From assembly GCF_003315245.1 (NCBI RefSeq), contig NZ_QNRT01000002.1, positions 666,206-730,205 on the forward strand: a stretch of 64,000 bases of DNA, read 5' to 3'. Positions 1 to 8,932 of this stretch are shown in pieces. The notes under the pieces are model-generated. The model had not been told where the DNA came from. It saw nothing but the letters and a program-made list of their open reading frames with translations, and ran no database searches. A program made the translations under genes and the position numbers. The DNA is from Arenicella xantha (GTDB lineage: Bacteria; Pseudomonadota; Gammaproteobacteria; Arenicellales; Arenicellaceae). Position 1 is the first letter of the stretch. The number at the start of each line of letters is the position of its first letter.

Positions 1-201
1 AACAATGCAGTTCCCGTCATGCAATGCCTCGTGTTCCCAACGCCCATGGACACTGTCAAAGTTTAGAAGATGCGCTAAGGTTTCGGCATTTCCAGCGGGG
101 TCATTTATTTGAATAAACTCAACATCTTGCCAATTATATGCCGCTCTAAGCGCCAGTCGCCCAATACGGCCAAAACCATTGATACCGATTTTAATAGTCA
201 T
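1..201 (-). CDS. gap: Glyceraldehyde-3-phosphate dehydrogenase, N-terminal part (cut by window edge)
   Basis: Translation from the ATG at 201 gives an NAD-binding start ([20 protein letters not shown]) that is diagnostic of type I GAPDH: the Rossmann motif [10 protein letters not shown] and the following IND and FDSVHG elements are all visible. Only 67 residues lie in the window; the catalytic Cys is beyond the edge. It sits 82 bp downstream of the ACR3 arsenite pump on the same strand, so it is probably the third gene of the arsenic operon. In such operons an accessory GAPDH makes 1-arseno-3-phosphoglycerate from arsenate, which the ArsJ permease exports; that role here is an inference, because arsJ would lie outside the window. 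A plain glycolytic role is the alternative. Confidence 0.9.
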   Translation of the reverse strand, partial: MTIKIGINGFGRIGRLALRAAYNWQDVEFIQINDPAGNAETLAHLLNFDSVHGRWEHEALHDGNCIV

Positions 202-283
202 GCATACCTCACATTAGAAAATGTTGTTTAAAAGTTAAAATGTTCGCAGTCAGTAATGTGTTTCTTGTTGCAAACCATCTCGC

Positions 284-1318
284 TTACTCATGCGCTACCG
301 GAAACCAATGTTTCGTTCTATTGATAAAGTAGACCAAAGACAACATGACGGGAACTTCGACTAACACGCCGACCACAGTGGCTAGAGTCGCCCCCGAATG
401 TAAGCCAAATAAGGAGATAGCCACGGCAACCGCGAGCTCAAAGAAATTAGACGTACCAATCAGACACGCTGGTGCCGCCACGTTTTGCGGTAATTTAATT
501 ATCAAAGCCGCCACAAAAGCGATTAGAAAAATGCCATATGTCTGTATCAGTAACGGGATCGCGATCAACACAATGGTGAGCGGCTGTGCCAAAATCGACT
601 TAGCTTGAAAACCAAACAAAAGAACCACAGTAGCCAGTAAACCGATCACCGACCAAGGTTTGACGTTAGCCAAAAAAGACTCAATACGGTCTTCGCTAGG
701 TTCGCTGCGCAGATGGCGACGCGTAATAACTCCCGCAACTAAAGGCAACACGACGTACAAAAGCACGGAAAAAAGCAATGTCTCCCAAGGAACCGATATG
801 TCGCTAACGCCTAACAACAAAGCAGTAATCGGCGCAAACGCGAAAATCATAATGACATCGTTGACCGACACTTGGACGAGTGTGTAGTTTGGGTCGCCTT
901 TAGTGAGCTGACTCCAAACGAATACCATTGCCGTGCACGGTGCAACTCCCAACAGTATCATCCCAGCAATGTACTCATTGGCACTTTGTGGAGCGACCAT
1001 CGACGCGAAGAGCACGTTAAAAAATAGCCACCCCAATGCCGCCATTGAAAATGGCTTAATCAACCAATTGATAACCAAGGTTAGTGCCAGCCCTTTAGGC
1101 TTACGACCAACGTCTTTTATCGCTGAAAAATCGATCTGCACCATCATCGGATAAATCATTATCCAAATCAAAACAGCCATCACAAAATTTATATGTGCCC
1201 ATTCCAATGACGCAATGAACACGAATAGTTCAGGTATTAAGTTACCCAGTAGCACTCCAGCAATAATGCACAACGCCACCCAGACAGATAAATAACGTTC
1301 AAAGTTACCCATTTCCAC
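284..1318 (-). CDS. acr3: ACR3-family arsenite efflux permease
   Basis: Inner-membrane arsenite/antimonite exporter of 344 residues, the usual ACR3 length, with about ten hydrophobic segments. The conserved ACR3 motif [13 protein letters not shown] is present with its essential Cys at residue 128, and a second conserved stretch ([20 protein letters not shown]) lies near the C-terminus. The gene follows arsR by 26 bp on the same strand, so it is almost certainly co-transcribed and derepressed when ArsR binds arsenite. No arsC reductase is visible in the window; it may lie beyond the left edge or elsewhere. Confidence 0.95.
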   Translation of the reverse strand: MEMGNFERYLSVWVALCIIAGVLLGNLIPELFVFIASLEWAHINFVMAVLIWIMIYPMMVQIDFSAIKDVGRKPKGLALTLVINWLIKPFSMAALGWLFFNVLFASMVAPQSANEYIAGMILLGVAPCTAMVFVWSQLTKGDPNYTLVQVSVNDVIMIFAFAPITALLLGVSDISVPWETLLFSVLLYVVLPLVAGVITRRHLRSEPSEDRIESFLANVKPWSVIGLLATVVLLFGFQAKSILAQPLTIVLIAIPLLIQTYGIFLIAFVAALIIKLPQNVAAPACLIGTSNFFELAVAVAISLFGLHSGATLATVVGVLVEVPVMLSLVYFINRTKHWFPVAHE

Positions 1319-1344
1319 TACTCATTATCCTTGTTTATGGGCTG

Positions 1345-1680
1345 TTAACACCGGTTAGGGCGTTCCTTTGATGTAGATAAGGTCTTGAGGGCAATGTCTA
1401 AGGGTTTGCGGTAACCCACGCATGCGGCATCTAAGGCACCGACCGCCCATTCTGGCAAATCACTATTTAACGAGTAATAAACCCACTGCCCTTGCCGACG
1501 ATCGGTTAATAGCCCACATGCACGTAACTGCGCGAGATGCCTAGATACCTTGGGCTGACTGTCATCCATTGCTTCCATCAGTTCACAAACACACAACTCA
1601 CCTTCTTTATAAATCAACAATGTCGCGAGAAGACGTGTCTCGTCAGCCAAGCATTTAAATAGTTGGGAAGGATTAATCAT
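1345..1680 (-). CDS. arsR: ArsR-family arsenic-responsive repressor
   Basis: Winged-helix repressor of 111 residues, first gene of the arsenic operon. The metalloid-binding motif ELCVCEL is present with Cys30 and Cys32 in the DNA-binding helix region; the third position occupied by Cys in the classic ELCVCDLC type is Met here, so As(III) would need a further ligand or two-coordinate binding. The recognition helix (SQPKVSRHLAQLRACGLL) is typical. It should repress its own promoter by binding the palindrome immediately upstream, and release it on arsenite binding. Confidence 0.93.
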   Translation of the reverse strand: MINPSQLFKCLADETRLLATLLIYKEGELCVCELMEAMDDSQPKVSRHLAQLRACGLLTDRRQGQWVYYSLNSDLPEWAVGALDAACVGYRKPLDIALKTLSTSKERPNRC

Positions 1681-1694
1681 GTTTTTATATTCTT

Positions 1695-1714
1695 ATATAC
1701 GGATATCCATATAT
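1695..1714. promoter_or_regulatory. Probable ArsR operator palindrome
   Basis: A 20-bp inverted repeat centred on GGATATCC (1701-1708) with flanking ATATAC/ATATAT arms; only one base pair breaks the symmetry. It lies 15 bp upstream of the arsR start in an A/T-rich stretch, where an autoregulatory operator overlapping the promoter is expected. Assignment to ArsR is inferred from position and symmetry. Confidence 0.6.
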
Positions 1715-2040
1715 TAATATATTAAATAGGTAATGCAAGTAAATATGATAACGAGACTCAAACTAGTTAGCTGTTAGCGCAAACAAGCAAGCATTGCGCC
1801 TAGAATTCCATCACACACGACTACCGTCAGTGTATATTCGCGCCAGCCATTATGCTGAGCTGGGCCGCACCTGCTTTTCCTAAATAGCGCCCGTAATGTG
1901 TAAGCGAGCAACGCGTAGATATCGGCGCCTATAGCCGCTATTTTCAAAACATTAGGCCCCATGATAAATTGCGCCTTTACAATCAAATACTGACCTCAAA
2001 CAAACTATTCATTATTTACATAATAAGAAGATGAGATAAC

Positions 2041-3105
2041 ATGCAAAAAAATATCGGAAACGTTTTAACTCTATTCGCGTGCCTACTCAGCACCTTAATA
2101 GCTATTGCCGTTCAGGCACAAGAGTTTGTACCGGCTAAGGTGATTGAAAGCAGTGTGTCGGAAAACTTATATGAAGGTATCTGGCCATCAAGAATAGACA
2201 GTGGCGTTGCTGAGCTGGTGTTTATGGTCGATAAGACAGGTCAGCCGAAAGAAATCGAAGTGCTGCGCTCATCGCGGTCATTCTTTAATGGACCAGCAAT
2301 CAAAACTATTGAAACCTATCGGTACCAACCAGCTACGGTAAATGCTGAGCCCGTTGAATCTCGCCAAGTAGCTCGAGTCGAGTTTGACCACTCTAAAATT
2401 GCCAATATAAGAGGCTTTGTTAACCCTATGGACGCGCCAGATGGCTACATGAGTCTCTACAATCGACTGCGAAAGGAACTAAATAAGGAGTCTCCCAACC
2501 ATCGAAAGGCTGTACACACACTCAATAAAATACACCGATTACGATACAAAACTTTCTTCACTGAAGTGCATACGCAATTGGCCCGTTACTATCTCGCAGT
2601 TGAGTTCGGCAGCAAAGAAGAACAGCTGGAGCCATTACTAAAAGTCATGATGTTCGAAAATATAGAATGGGGAGGTAAGCGAGCGCTGGATGATGAAACC
2701 AAAAACACTATCCAGCTAGCGATTCTTAAGTTGATGCTCGATTTAGGTCACAATGCAGAGGCGCTCAAAAAATATAGCGAGTTCTCCGCTACCAACTCCG
2801 ACGTCAGCAATGCATTTTCGAGTTATATGCAAAAAATCAAACAGATTCAGCAGAGTGACTCCGTTCTAGAACGCCGAGTAACTTTGACGCCCGACGGCAA
2901 AGCCTTTCTATCATTATTAAAGAAATCTTTTGTGGTTGAATTAGTCACTGGCAGTGTTGATAACTTTCTAATCCGCTGTGAGCGTCGCTTTGCTCGCTTC
3001 GAGTATAACCCCGAAGCTCAATACGACATCCCTGCCGCTTGGGGAGAATGTGAAATGCAATTAAACGGCGCCCCAGACACACTAGTAAGCGTATTACAGC
3101 AATAA
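2041..3105 (+). CDS. Exported protein with TonB C-terminal-like domain
   Basis: 354 residues with a signal peptide ending near AVQAQE. Residues about 45-120 resemble a TonB C-terminal domain: a VAELVFMVDKTGQPKEIEV strand pair, then the FNGPAIKTIETYRYQPA segment typical of TonB-like energy-transducer proteins. The remaining two thirds is mainly helical and could be TPR-like; I do not recognise it. There is no N-terminal Pro-rich periplasmic linker or ExbB/ExbD neighbour, so it is unlikely to be a classical TonB; periplasmic proteins borrowing this fold are common in marine gammaproteobacteria. A weak hairpin (3139-3165) follows the gene. Confidence 0.6.
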   Translation: MQKNIGNVLTLFACLLSTLIAIAVQAQEFVPAKVIESSVSENLYEGIWPSRIDSGVAELVFMVDKTGQPKEIEVLRSSRSFFNGPAIKTIETYRYQPATVNAEPVESRQVARVEFDHSKIANIRGFVNPMDAPDGYMSLYNRLRKELNKESPNHRKAVHTLNKIHRLRYKTFFTEVHTQLARYYLAVEFGSKEEQLEPLLKVMMFENIEWGGKRALDDETKNTIQLAILKLMLDLGHNAEALKKYSEFSATNSDVSNAFSSYMQKIKQIQQSDSVLERRVTLTPDGKAFLSLLKKSFVVELVTGSVDNFLIRCERRFARFEYNPEAQYDIPAAWGECEMQLNGAPDTLVSVLQQ

Positions 3106-3366
3106 GCTGGTTTGATACACAAGTACTTGTGAGGAGTAGCGACCGAAGTTAGAAATAACGGTCGCATCTTCACAACATCAACGCTTCCTTACTCTCTCTT
3201 GATAATGTAAGGACGAGTATTTTCAGCAATCGCTTACCGGCAGGCAGTTCTGATTAGTGCAACAAGCTGGTCGGTACGCTATGGTGACTCAAAATATGTT
3301 TGGTAAGTGTCTTATGATAAGTTTGCAATTTGCCGCGCACTACCCGTGCGCTGGACGAGGTATTGC

Positions 3367-3633
3367 TTGAAAAGGTCGAGCGATGCGCAAGTAAAACCGA
3401 GCTTTTGGTCAGTCGCACTGACCAAAACAGTGGTAACACGAGCTATAAAAGTAGCCCTAATTGTTGGAACAACTTTGGCATTAATTAATCACAGTGAGAA
3501 GATTATTAGCCTATCACTCTCGGTTAAAGACTGGTGCAAAATTTTTCTTACCTATTTGGTACCTTACGGTGTTTCAACATGGTCTGCAGTAGGTGCGATA
3601 AGAGAAAGAAATTCAGACGCCCCACAACCATGA
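3367..3633 (+). CDS. nrtS: NrtS-like small nitrate/nitrite transporter
   Basis: Small two-helix membrane protein. The pattern RAIKVALIVGTTLALINH, then a polar turn, then KIFLTYLVPYGVSTWSAV, matches the NrtS family of very small nitrate/nitrite permeases. I place the start at the TTG at 3367 because GAGG at 3357-3360 lies 6 bp before it and the resulting N-terminus (MKRSSDAQVKPSFW) leads directly into the conserved part, giving 88 residues. A GTG at 3307 in the same frame adds an unconvincing extension. NrtS proteins often work as pairs; no second copy is seen nearby. A perfect hairpin lies inside the 5' coding region (3403-3427). Confidence 0.6.
   Translation: MKRSSDAQVKPSFWSVALTKTVVTRAIKVALIVGTTLALINHSEKIISLSLSVKDWCKIFLTYLVPYGVSTWSAVGAIRERNSDAPQP
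3403..3427 (+). repeat. Perfect 11-bp hairpin in the 5' part of the nrtS-like gene
   Basis: The arms TTTTGGTCAGT and ACTGACCAAAA flank a CGC loop. It encodes residues 13-21 of the predicted protein and lies 36 bp after the predicted TTG start. It could be an mRNA structure limiting translation or a coincidence of coding sequence; there is no T-run typical of a terminator beyond the stem itself. Confidence 0.5.
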
Positions 3634-3907
3634 CCTTGACTCGCAACACTTGCATTAAGCAAATGAATAATACCTATCGCTTAGCACTCTTAGTTTTGAT
3701 GAATTCAGCTGGCCCTGAAAAGCTGTCTTGCCGTTATTTTTCAAAAAGTGAGCCCGAATCAATTAGTGCGGAAAATTGAATGACTAACATTCCACCTATT
3801 ACAAAACCACCGTTCGCAACTTTCGACTGACTACACGCCGCGGCTCAAGACAGCAAATTGCAAAAGTAATTGAAGCTAAGCAATGCAGCATAGCTTAGCT
3901 GCCAGTC

Positions 3908-4675
3908 TCAATTTCTTCCGGCGATCACTCCGCCATCAACATCCCATATGGCACCAGTGACCCAATTGGTATCATCACTTAATAAGAAATCAACTGTTTT
4001 AGCTATCTCTTCTGGTTGGCCGATTCTACCGATTGGATGAAAACCATTGAAAGTAGCTAGCGTTTCATCCATCGCATTCGGATCAATAAACGACTCGAAA
4101 ATCGTAGACTTAACTAAAGCGGGAGATACGGCATTCACGCGAATATTGTGATCAGCTAATTCCATTGCCATATGTTGAGTGAGTGCATGCAAGCCCGCTT
4201 TTGCCATTGAGTAGGCTGAAGAAGGCGTCGCTTTAATCGCCTGTTTAGCCCACATAGACCCAATATTGACGATAGCCCCACCAGAGTTAGCAAGCATATT
4301 TTTAGCGACCGCTTGTGATATAAAAAAAATGGCTCGGTTCAATTCTTGATAAGTGTCATAGTCATCATTACTGTGATCAAGAAATGGTGTGGGTTTAAAA
4401 TAACCAGCTGAGTTAACTAAATACTTGATGTGCTGAGTGCTGTTGTTAGCAAGCTCAACAATTCGCTGTATACCTTCCACCTGGTATAAATCGGCCTGCA
4501 TAGTTTCTAGGTCACCATATTCAGCAAGCTCCCGACGGGCTTGATTCAATTTCTCTAGGTTCCGTCCAACAACGATTGTTTTTATATTACGCTTCAATAA
4601 TAATTTCGCGCTTTCCAATCCCATTCCACTTGATCCACCAATAATGAGTGCGGTAGCTTGGCTTGTGTTTTGCAT
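3908..4675 (-). CDS. Short-chain dehydrogenase/reductase (SDR)
   Basis: Classical SDR of 255 residues. The cofactor-binding motif is GGSSGMG (residues about 13-19) in place of the usual TGxxxGIG; the NAG motif is present (VNSAGYF), and the catalytic Ser and Tyr-x3-Lys are seen in NIGSMW and AYSMAKAG. The C-terminal WVTGAIWDVDGG motif is typical of glucose-dehydrogenase-like SDRs. The substrate cannot be read from sequence. It is transcribed divergently from an HxlR-like regulator across a 108-bp gap containing a tandem repeat, so the two probably form a regulator-target pair. Confidence 0.88.
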   Translation of the reverse strand: MQNTSQATALIIGGSSGMGLESAKLLLKRNIKTIVVGRNLEKLNQARRELAEYGDLETMQADLYQVEGIQRIVELANNSTQHIKYLVNSAGYFKPTPFLDHSNDDYDTYQELNRAIFFISQAVAKNMLANSGGAIVNIGSMWAKQAIKATPSSAYSMAKAGLHALTQHMAMELADHNIRVNAVSPALVKSTIFESFIDPNAMDETLATFNGFHPIGRIGQPEEIAKTVDFLLSDDTNWVTGAIWDVDGGVIAGRN

Positions 4676-4740
4676 CTGATAATCCTGTTACGTTTATGTA
4701 AGTGAATTAAAAGGTTACAAGTATTGGTTGCTCCTCAAAA

Positions 4741-4778
4741 GTAGGCACAATTGGGTAAGGTAGGTACAGTTAGGTATA
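4741..4778. repeat. Tandem 19-bp direct repeat, probable operator
   Basis: Two adjacent units, GTAGGCACAATTGGGTAAG (4741-4759) and GTAGGTACAGTTAGGTATA (4760-4778), identical at 14 of 19 positions. They end 5 bp before the likely start of the HxlR-like gene and lie in the divergent intergenic region with the SDR. Paired direct repeats are plausible binding sites for the dimeric regulator; this is inferred from position. Confidence 0.5.
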
Positions 4779-4783
4779 TCTTA

Positions 4784-5119
4784 ATGATTAATAACAGAAA
4801 AATATTTTTGAGAAACTCTCCTCCAGAACGAAGCGCGAGGATGATAGAGAGTGTTTTTCGATGCAAATGGTCACTTACCGTGTATCAGCTTTTGGCTGAA
4901 GAAATTAATCGCCCAGGGGAGATGGTACGCAGTGTTGAAGGCCTTTCAACAAAAGTACTTAATGACTGCCTGAAGAAAAATATAGAGTTTGGCATTATTA
5001 AGCGAATTGAATACAACGAGGTTCCGCCAAAAGTTGAATACAAAGTGACGCCTTTTGGTAAAAGATTCATACGTATTCTTGATCAATTGAGAGAACTACA
5101 AAATGAAATGAATGTTTAG
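4784..5119 (+). CDS. HxlR-like winged-helix transcriptional regulator
   Basis: About 111 residues from the ATG at 4784; an in-frame TTG at 4751 would lengthen it into the repeat and is less likely. The core FRCKWSLTVYQLLAEE, then LSTKVLNDCLKKNIEFGIIKR and a wing with PPKVEYKVTPFG, follows the HxlR/PadR-type layout (helix, recognition helix, beta wing with Y-x-LTxxG-like motif). The conserved N-terminal Cys of many HxlR proteins is not at its usual place. Divergent orientation suggests that it controls the neighbouring SDR in response to an aldehyde, quinone or other electrophile; the inducer is unknown. Confidence 0.72.
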   Translation: MINNRKIFLRNSPPERSARMIESVFRCKWSLTVYQLLAEEINRPGEMVRSVEGLSTKVLNDCLKKNIEFGIIKRIEYNEVPPKVEYKVTPFGKRFIRILDQLRELQNEMNV

Positions 5120-5156
5120 CTCAAAAGCATAACAACTCGCTTAGTTAGAAAACTTC

Positions 5157-5186
5157 GCGCTCTCATCTTGCCGCGGACGAGAGCGC
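5157..5186. terminator. Hairpin downstream of the HxlR-like gene
   Basis: Arms GCGCTCTC (5157-5164) and GAGAGCGC (5179-5186) with a 14-nt loop. It lies between convergent genes (HxlR-like ending at 5119, aminopeptidase ending at 5366). There is no clear T-run, so its role as a terminator is uncertain. Confidence 0.4.
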
Positions 5187-5365
5187 TAGCGTAATCTGCT
5201 CCACCTCTTTATGTTTAGGGACGCTGGTGTAGTTTCCTTATTTGCACTTCAACGGCCGCCGATACCGAGCATTAGGGCAACTGGATACTAGCCAGACGAA
5301 TTCGTGCGATATTGTTCATGAACGAAAGCTTGCAGTGACCAACTCGATTGCAAAGTTGTAAGAAT

Positions 5366-6910
5366 TTATTCAGCGCCCTGTTTAACCGAGCGAGTATGAC
5401 GAAGATACTCATCCAACGTGCGCACTCCCCAGCCAGAATAACCTTTTGGTACCGTTGGTCGGTCTTCGTCGAGGTAATCAACGCCTGCGATGTCGAAATG
5501 CGCCCAGACTTGATCTTCTTTAACGAATGAGCCGATGAATGCCGCTCCAACACTGGCACCAGGACTACCTACTCCGCCATTTACTATGTCGCCGTATTTC
5601 GATTCGATCTGTTTGAAGTGAGATTGGTTTAGCGGCAAGCGCCATACACCTTCACCGGCCGCAGCGGACGCTGCTGACAATTGCTCGATAATCTCATCAT
5701 GGCGACCAAAAACACCCGCGTATTCATCACCCAGAGCACGCCCCACCGAGCCGGTCAACGTTGCCACGTCGATTAGCACTCTAGGCTCATAAATGATTTG
5801 ACCGTAGTGCACCGCGTCCGCGAGCACTAAGCGCCCTTCTGCATCGGTCGATGATATTTCGATACTCAAGCCTGACATAGATTGCAACACATCACCTGGG
5901 CGGATAGCCGTCCCAGAAGGCATATTTTCAGCCAATGCCGCAAGCGCTACTACATTAATTGCGGCACCGCGTTTAGCCGCTGCGAGTAGCGTTCCGGTGA
6001 CCACAGCAGCACCGCCTAAGTCGCCCTTCATCATCCACATGTTTTTATTTTGTTTAATTGAAATGCCACCAGTATCGAAGGTAATACCTTTGCCAGCCAA
6101 TACCACCGGTGCCTCGTTACCGCCGGCCATATACTCAACAATAAGTAAGCGCGGGGGCCGTGATGAGCCTTTACCAACTCCCCACAATGCGCCCATATTA
6201 AGCCGCTGCATGTCCTCTTCATCTAAAACTTTGATTGAGACATTAGCTAAGTCGGCAAACTCGGTTCGAACACGCTCAACAAACGACTCAGGATAGATAA
6301 TATTTGCCGGCTCTGAGCTCATATTCCTTGCAAAAAACACACCTTCTGCTAAGAACTTAAGGTCATCGTTATAGGCTGTTGCGGAATCATCATCGCTGAA
6401 CAACTTAATGCTAGGCAGCGTATCTCGGTTCAAGGGTTCGGCCTTATGTTGATCAAAGCGATAGCTGCGAAGCTGATAACCTAGCGCTACTCGGGCTGCC
6501 GTGGCATCCGCATCGATATTTTCTTGTGGCCACAGAATTTGTACGCTACCACCTTCGGTATCACCAAGTAATGCGGACGCTGTACCACCAAAATTTTCAG
6601 CTGCTACTCGCCCAACGGTTTCAGAACCAACACCAATAAGGTCAATTCGAGAAAATGGCGTTACACCACGCAAGGTTAAAGTTGAACCAACTTCCCCAGT
6701 GAAGTGCGCGTCTTGAGCGGCAACGGTCAGTGCGCCTTTAGTCAATACGTCGATGGTACCCGCCACACCATTAAATGATTCACCTTCAGCCACCGGAAGC
6801 ACTATTCGCCCATCTTCCGGTATGGTAAACGATGCAAACTCGAAATTTTGTTGTGCAACAGACGTAGAAACCAACCCCATCCAAACTATCAAGAAACCCA
6901 AAATTTTCAC
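5366..6910 (-). CDS. Secreted leucyl aminopeptidase, M17 family
   Basis: 514 residues: signal peptide (MKILGFLIVWMGLVSTSVAQ), a variable N-terminal macro-like domain, and a C-terminal M17 catalytic domain. Metal-binding elements are visible: AGKGITFDTGG (Lys and Asp), MKGDLGGAA (Asp), and TDAEGRLVLAD (Asp, Glu). The family signature NTDAEGR reads STDAEGR, a conservative change outside the metal ligands. M17 enzymes are two-metal hexameric aminopeptidases and normally cytosolic (PepA); the signal peptide suggests a periplasmic or secreted peptide-scavenging role. It appears monocistronic. Confidence 0.9.
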   Translation of the reverse strand: MKILGFLIVWMGLVSTSVAQQNFEFASFTIPEDGRIVLPVAEGESFNGVAGTIDVLTKGALTVAAQDAHFTGEVGSTLTLRGVTPFSRIDLIGVGSETVGRVAAENFGGTASALLGDTEGGSVQILWPQENIDADATAARVALGYQLRSYRFDQHKAEPLNRDTLPSIKLFSDDDSATAYNDDLKFLAEGVFFARNMSSEPANIIYPESFVERVRTEFADLANVSIKVLDEEDMQRLNMGALWGVGKGSSRPPRLLIVEYMAGGNEAPVVLAGKGITFDTGGISIKQNKNMWMMKGDLGGAAVVTGTLLAAAKRGAAINVVALAALAENMPSGTAIRPGDVLQSMSGLSIEISSTDAEGRLVLADAVHYGQIIYEPRVLIDVATLTGSVGRALGDEYAGVFGRHDEIIEQLSAASAAAGEGVWRLPLNQSHFKQIESKYGDIVNGGVGSPGASVGAAFIGSFVKEDQVWAHFDIAGVDYLDEDRPTVPKGYSGWGVRTLDEYLRHTRSVKQGAE

Positions 6911-7205
6911 GACATACTCTCCAACTAGTAATTCAAATTTTCAAAACTTGAGCATGATTCTAAACCGTACGCCGCGACAAGTCGTGATTTTTGGCCACCA
7001 CCGAATAAATCAGGAGAACCGTTGGTTCACCAAGGGGCTAGACAAAACATTCGTAGGTAACGAACATTACCGCAGCGATATTATTCAACACGTTAGATTG
7101 AAAAGGGTGCTATGGTGATTGCCACGAATAGGAAAACAGAGACGTATCCGACTCGTGACAATTTGCACTATCTGCAACCTTAACTAGGCACTAGAGGCCA
7201 ATACC

Positions 7206-7322
7206 ATGAGCAAGGAAAAGAAAGGTAATAAAGAAAACAAGAAAGCACCACTATTTACCGCAAAAGAAAAAAAAGCGGCAAAAATGGCAAAAAAAGCGCC
7301 TAAAGGTGTGTTCGACAAATAG
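7206..7322 (+). CDS. Small lysine-rich protein, 38 residues
   Basis: ATG at 7206 opens a 38-residue frame starting MSKEKKGNKENKKAP and ending GVFDK, with about 15 lysines. The composition is that of a very basic, probably disordered peptide. No strong Shine-Dalgarno is visible, but the coding bias towards Lys codons and the clean stop support a real gene; short Lys-rich proteins of this form are annotated as hypothetical in other gammaproteobacteria. Function unknown; RNA or ribosome association would fit its charge, but nothing in the sequence proves it. The rest of 6911-7502 shows nothing I can assign. Confidence 0.55.
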   Translation: MSKEKKGNKENKKAPLFTAKEKKAAKMAKKAPKGVFDK

Positions 7323-7502
7323 CCTGTCAGTTGGGGACGTTAAGTGCCATTAATACGACACCACTTCCCCAACTTAATTAGCGTCTGCACCATAACAGCA
7401 CGCTATTTTAGAGTTTTATTTTTAGAGCTCCTTGAATAAAACCCAGCCTTTGAAGACTTTATTAACTGCAGTTGCTTAATATTCACGAAACAACTGCTGA
7501 GT

Positions 7503-8687
7503 CTAGAGGCAAACAATCGCCAATTTGCCATTTACCGCTTTCACAGGCACACACACACCGTCTTCATCTGGCAGTCTGTTTTGTAAGCGAGCAATAGCTT
7601 CGCGGGCAGTTGAATTTACCATGCTAAAACTCCCACCGACTAAAAGATCACCGTCTTCTTGCTGCGCAAACGACTGCACCTGTCCATGAACACTGGCGGT
7701 AAAGTCAGCGTCTAACGAGCCATCGGAATTGAGGCGAGCAATCCCCATCATCGGTACACCGTTGACAGAGGTGAATACACCTCCTAGCAGGATTTTCCCA
7801 TCGGTTTGAACAAGTATGGTGTTAACACTAGCGTTAACACTAGGGCTGAACTCGGTATCCAGAGAACCATCCGCATTAAGCCGGGCAATCCTAAGTCTTG
7901 GTATGCCATCTACTGTGGTAAACGATCCACCGAGGAGCATCTTACCATCGGCTTGAGCCACTAACGGTTTGGGTAACTCGTTTAAGCTGACTGCATAACT
8001 GGTGTCGAGTGATCCGTCACTATTTAGTCGCGCGAAGCGATGCCTTGTGACGCCCGCCACACTAGTAAAACTACCCGCAATATAGATTTTTCCATCAGCT
8101 TGCTCTACCAATGAAAATACCGTTGCGCCGACGTCCGGGTTAAAAGCTTCAAGCTCGCCTGCAGGTGATATCACCGCCATCCGGTTACGGGTTTCTCCAT
8201 CTATCGCCGTGAACCCTCCGCCTACCGCAATATTCCCGCTGGCGAGCTCGACAAGCGTAAAAACCGCATTATCAGCATTCGGGTTGAACGACATGTCGAG
8301 CGAGCCGTCAGCATTTAGCAATGCGAGCCGGTTGCGTGTAACGTCATTAACTTTAGTGAGAAAACCACCGATCATTATTTTGCCATCGTCGCGCACCAAA
8401 ACCGTACTTACCGACCCAACAATATTAGGGTTGAAGCTCATGTCGACCGAGCCATCCAGGTTAACCCTTGCTAGCGAAGTACGCTCAACCCCAGCAATGC
8501 TGGAAAAGCCGCCGGCGATTAACAACTTTCCGTCATCTTGCTGAGCCATTGCACGAACCGTGCCAACAATCTCAGGAGCAAACTCCAAATCAAGGTCACC
8601 ATCTGCCGCAATACTTAGGGACTGTGTTACAACCAAAACGAGTGAAATATGGAGGAATTTTACAAATCCGTTTATGTGGTTTTTCAT
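7503..8687 (-). CDS. Secreted delta-60 repeat beta-propeller-like protein with C-x14-C-L tail
   Basis: 394 residues: signal peptide (to about residue 28), then about seven delta-60 repeats of roughly 45 residues. Each repeat has a GKILIGGxFT core followed by LARLNxDGSLDxxFNP. Delta-60 repeats form propeller-like surface proteins of unknown function. After the last repeat the protein ends in PDEDGV followed by CVPVKAVNGKLAIVCL. This tail matches, without gaps, the tails of the metalloprotease at 21223 and the beta-propeller protein at 41925. The gene is alone on its strand; the closest upstream gene is divergent umuD. Confidence 0.88.
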   Translation of the reverse strand: MKNHINGFVKFLHISLVLVVTQSLSIAADGDLDLEFAPEIVGTVRAMAQQDDGKLLIAGGFSSIAGVERTSLARVNLDGSVDMSFNPNIVGSVSTVLVRDDGKIMIGGFLTKVNDVTRNRLALLNADGSLDMSFNPNADNAVFTLVELASGNIAVGGGFTAIDGETRNRMAVISPAGELEAFNPDVGATVFSLVEQADGKIYIAGSFTSVAGVTRHRFARLNSDGSLDTSYAVSLNELPKPLVAQADGKMLLGGSFTTVDGIPRLRIARLNADGSLDTEFSPSVNASVNTILVQTDGKILLGGVFTSVNGVPMMGIARLNSDGSLDADFTASVHGQVQSFAQQEDGDLLVGGSFSMVNSTAREAIARLQNRLPDEDGVCVPVKAVNGKLAIVCL

Positions 8688-8932
8688 GCAATCTCCTTGC
8701 AGTTAATAGTGTTTTAGGCTGACAAGCGTACTAACCCGCTGCCATAAATAGTTGATGTTAAGCACAATACCACTCGCAAAATCCGTGATCACTCATCAAG
8801 TTTGCTAATTTAACTCGAACTCAGAGATCGAAAATCGCCGTGTTAACCTGATCTTGTTTAGCTAACTATTTACTTAATCTATCTTCATGCTATATTTGTA
8901 CACTATTCAAGAACGCGATTGCAAAAACCACC

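Noticed and set aside
1774-1986. 70-residue open frame on the minus strand upstream of arsR
   Set aside because: No ribosome site, odd composition with stray Cys and Arg, and no recognisable motif; it occupies the arsR promoter side.
3534-3779. 81-residue plus-strand frame overlapping the nrtS-like gene
   Set aside because: It overlaps a better-supported gene in another frame and has no motif.
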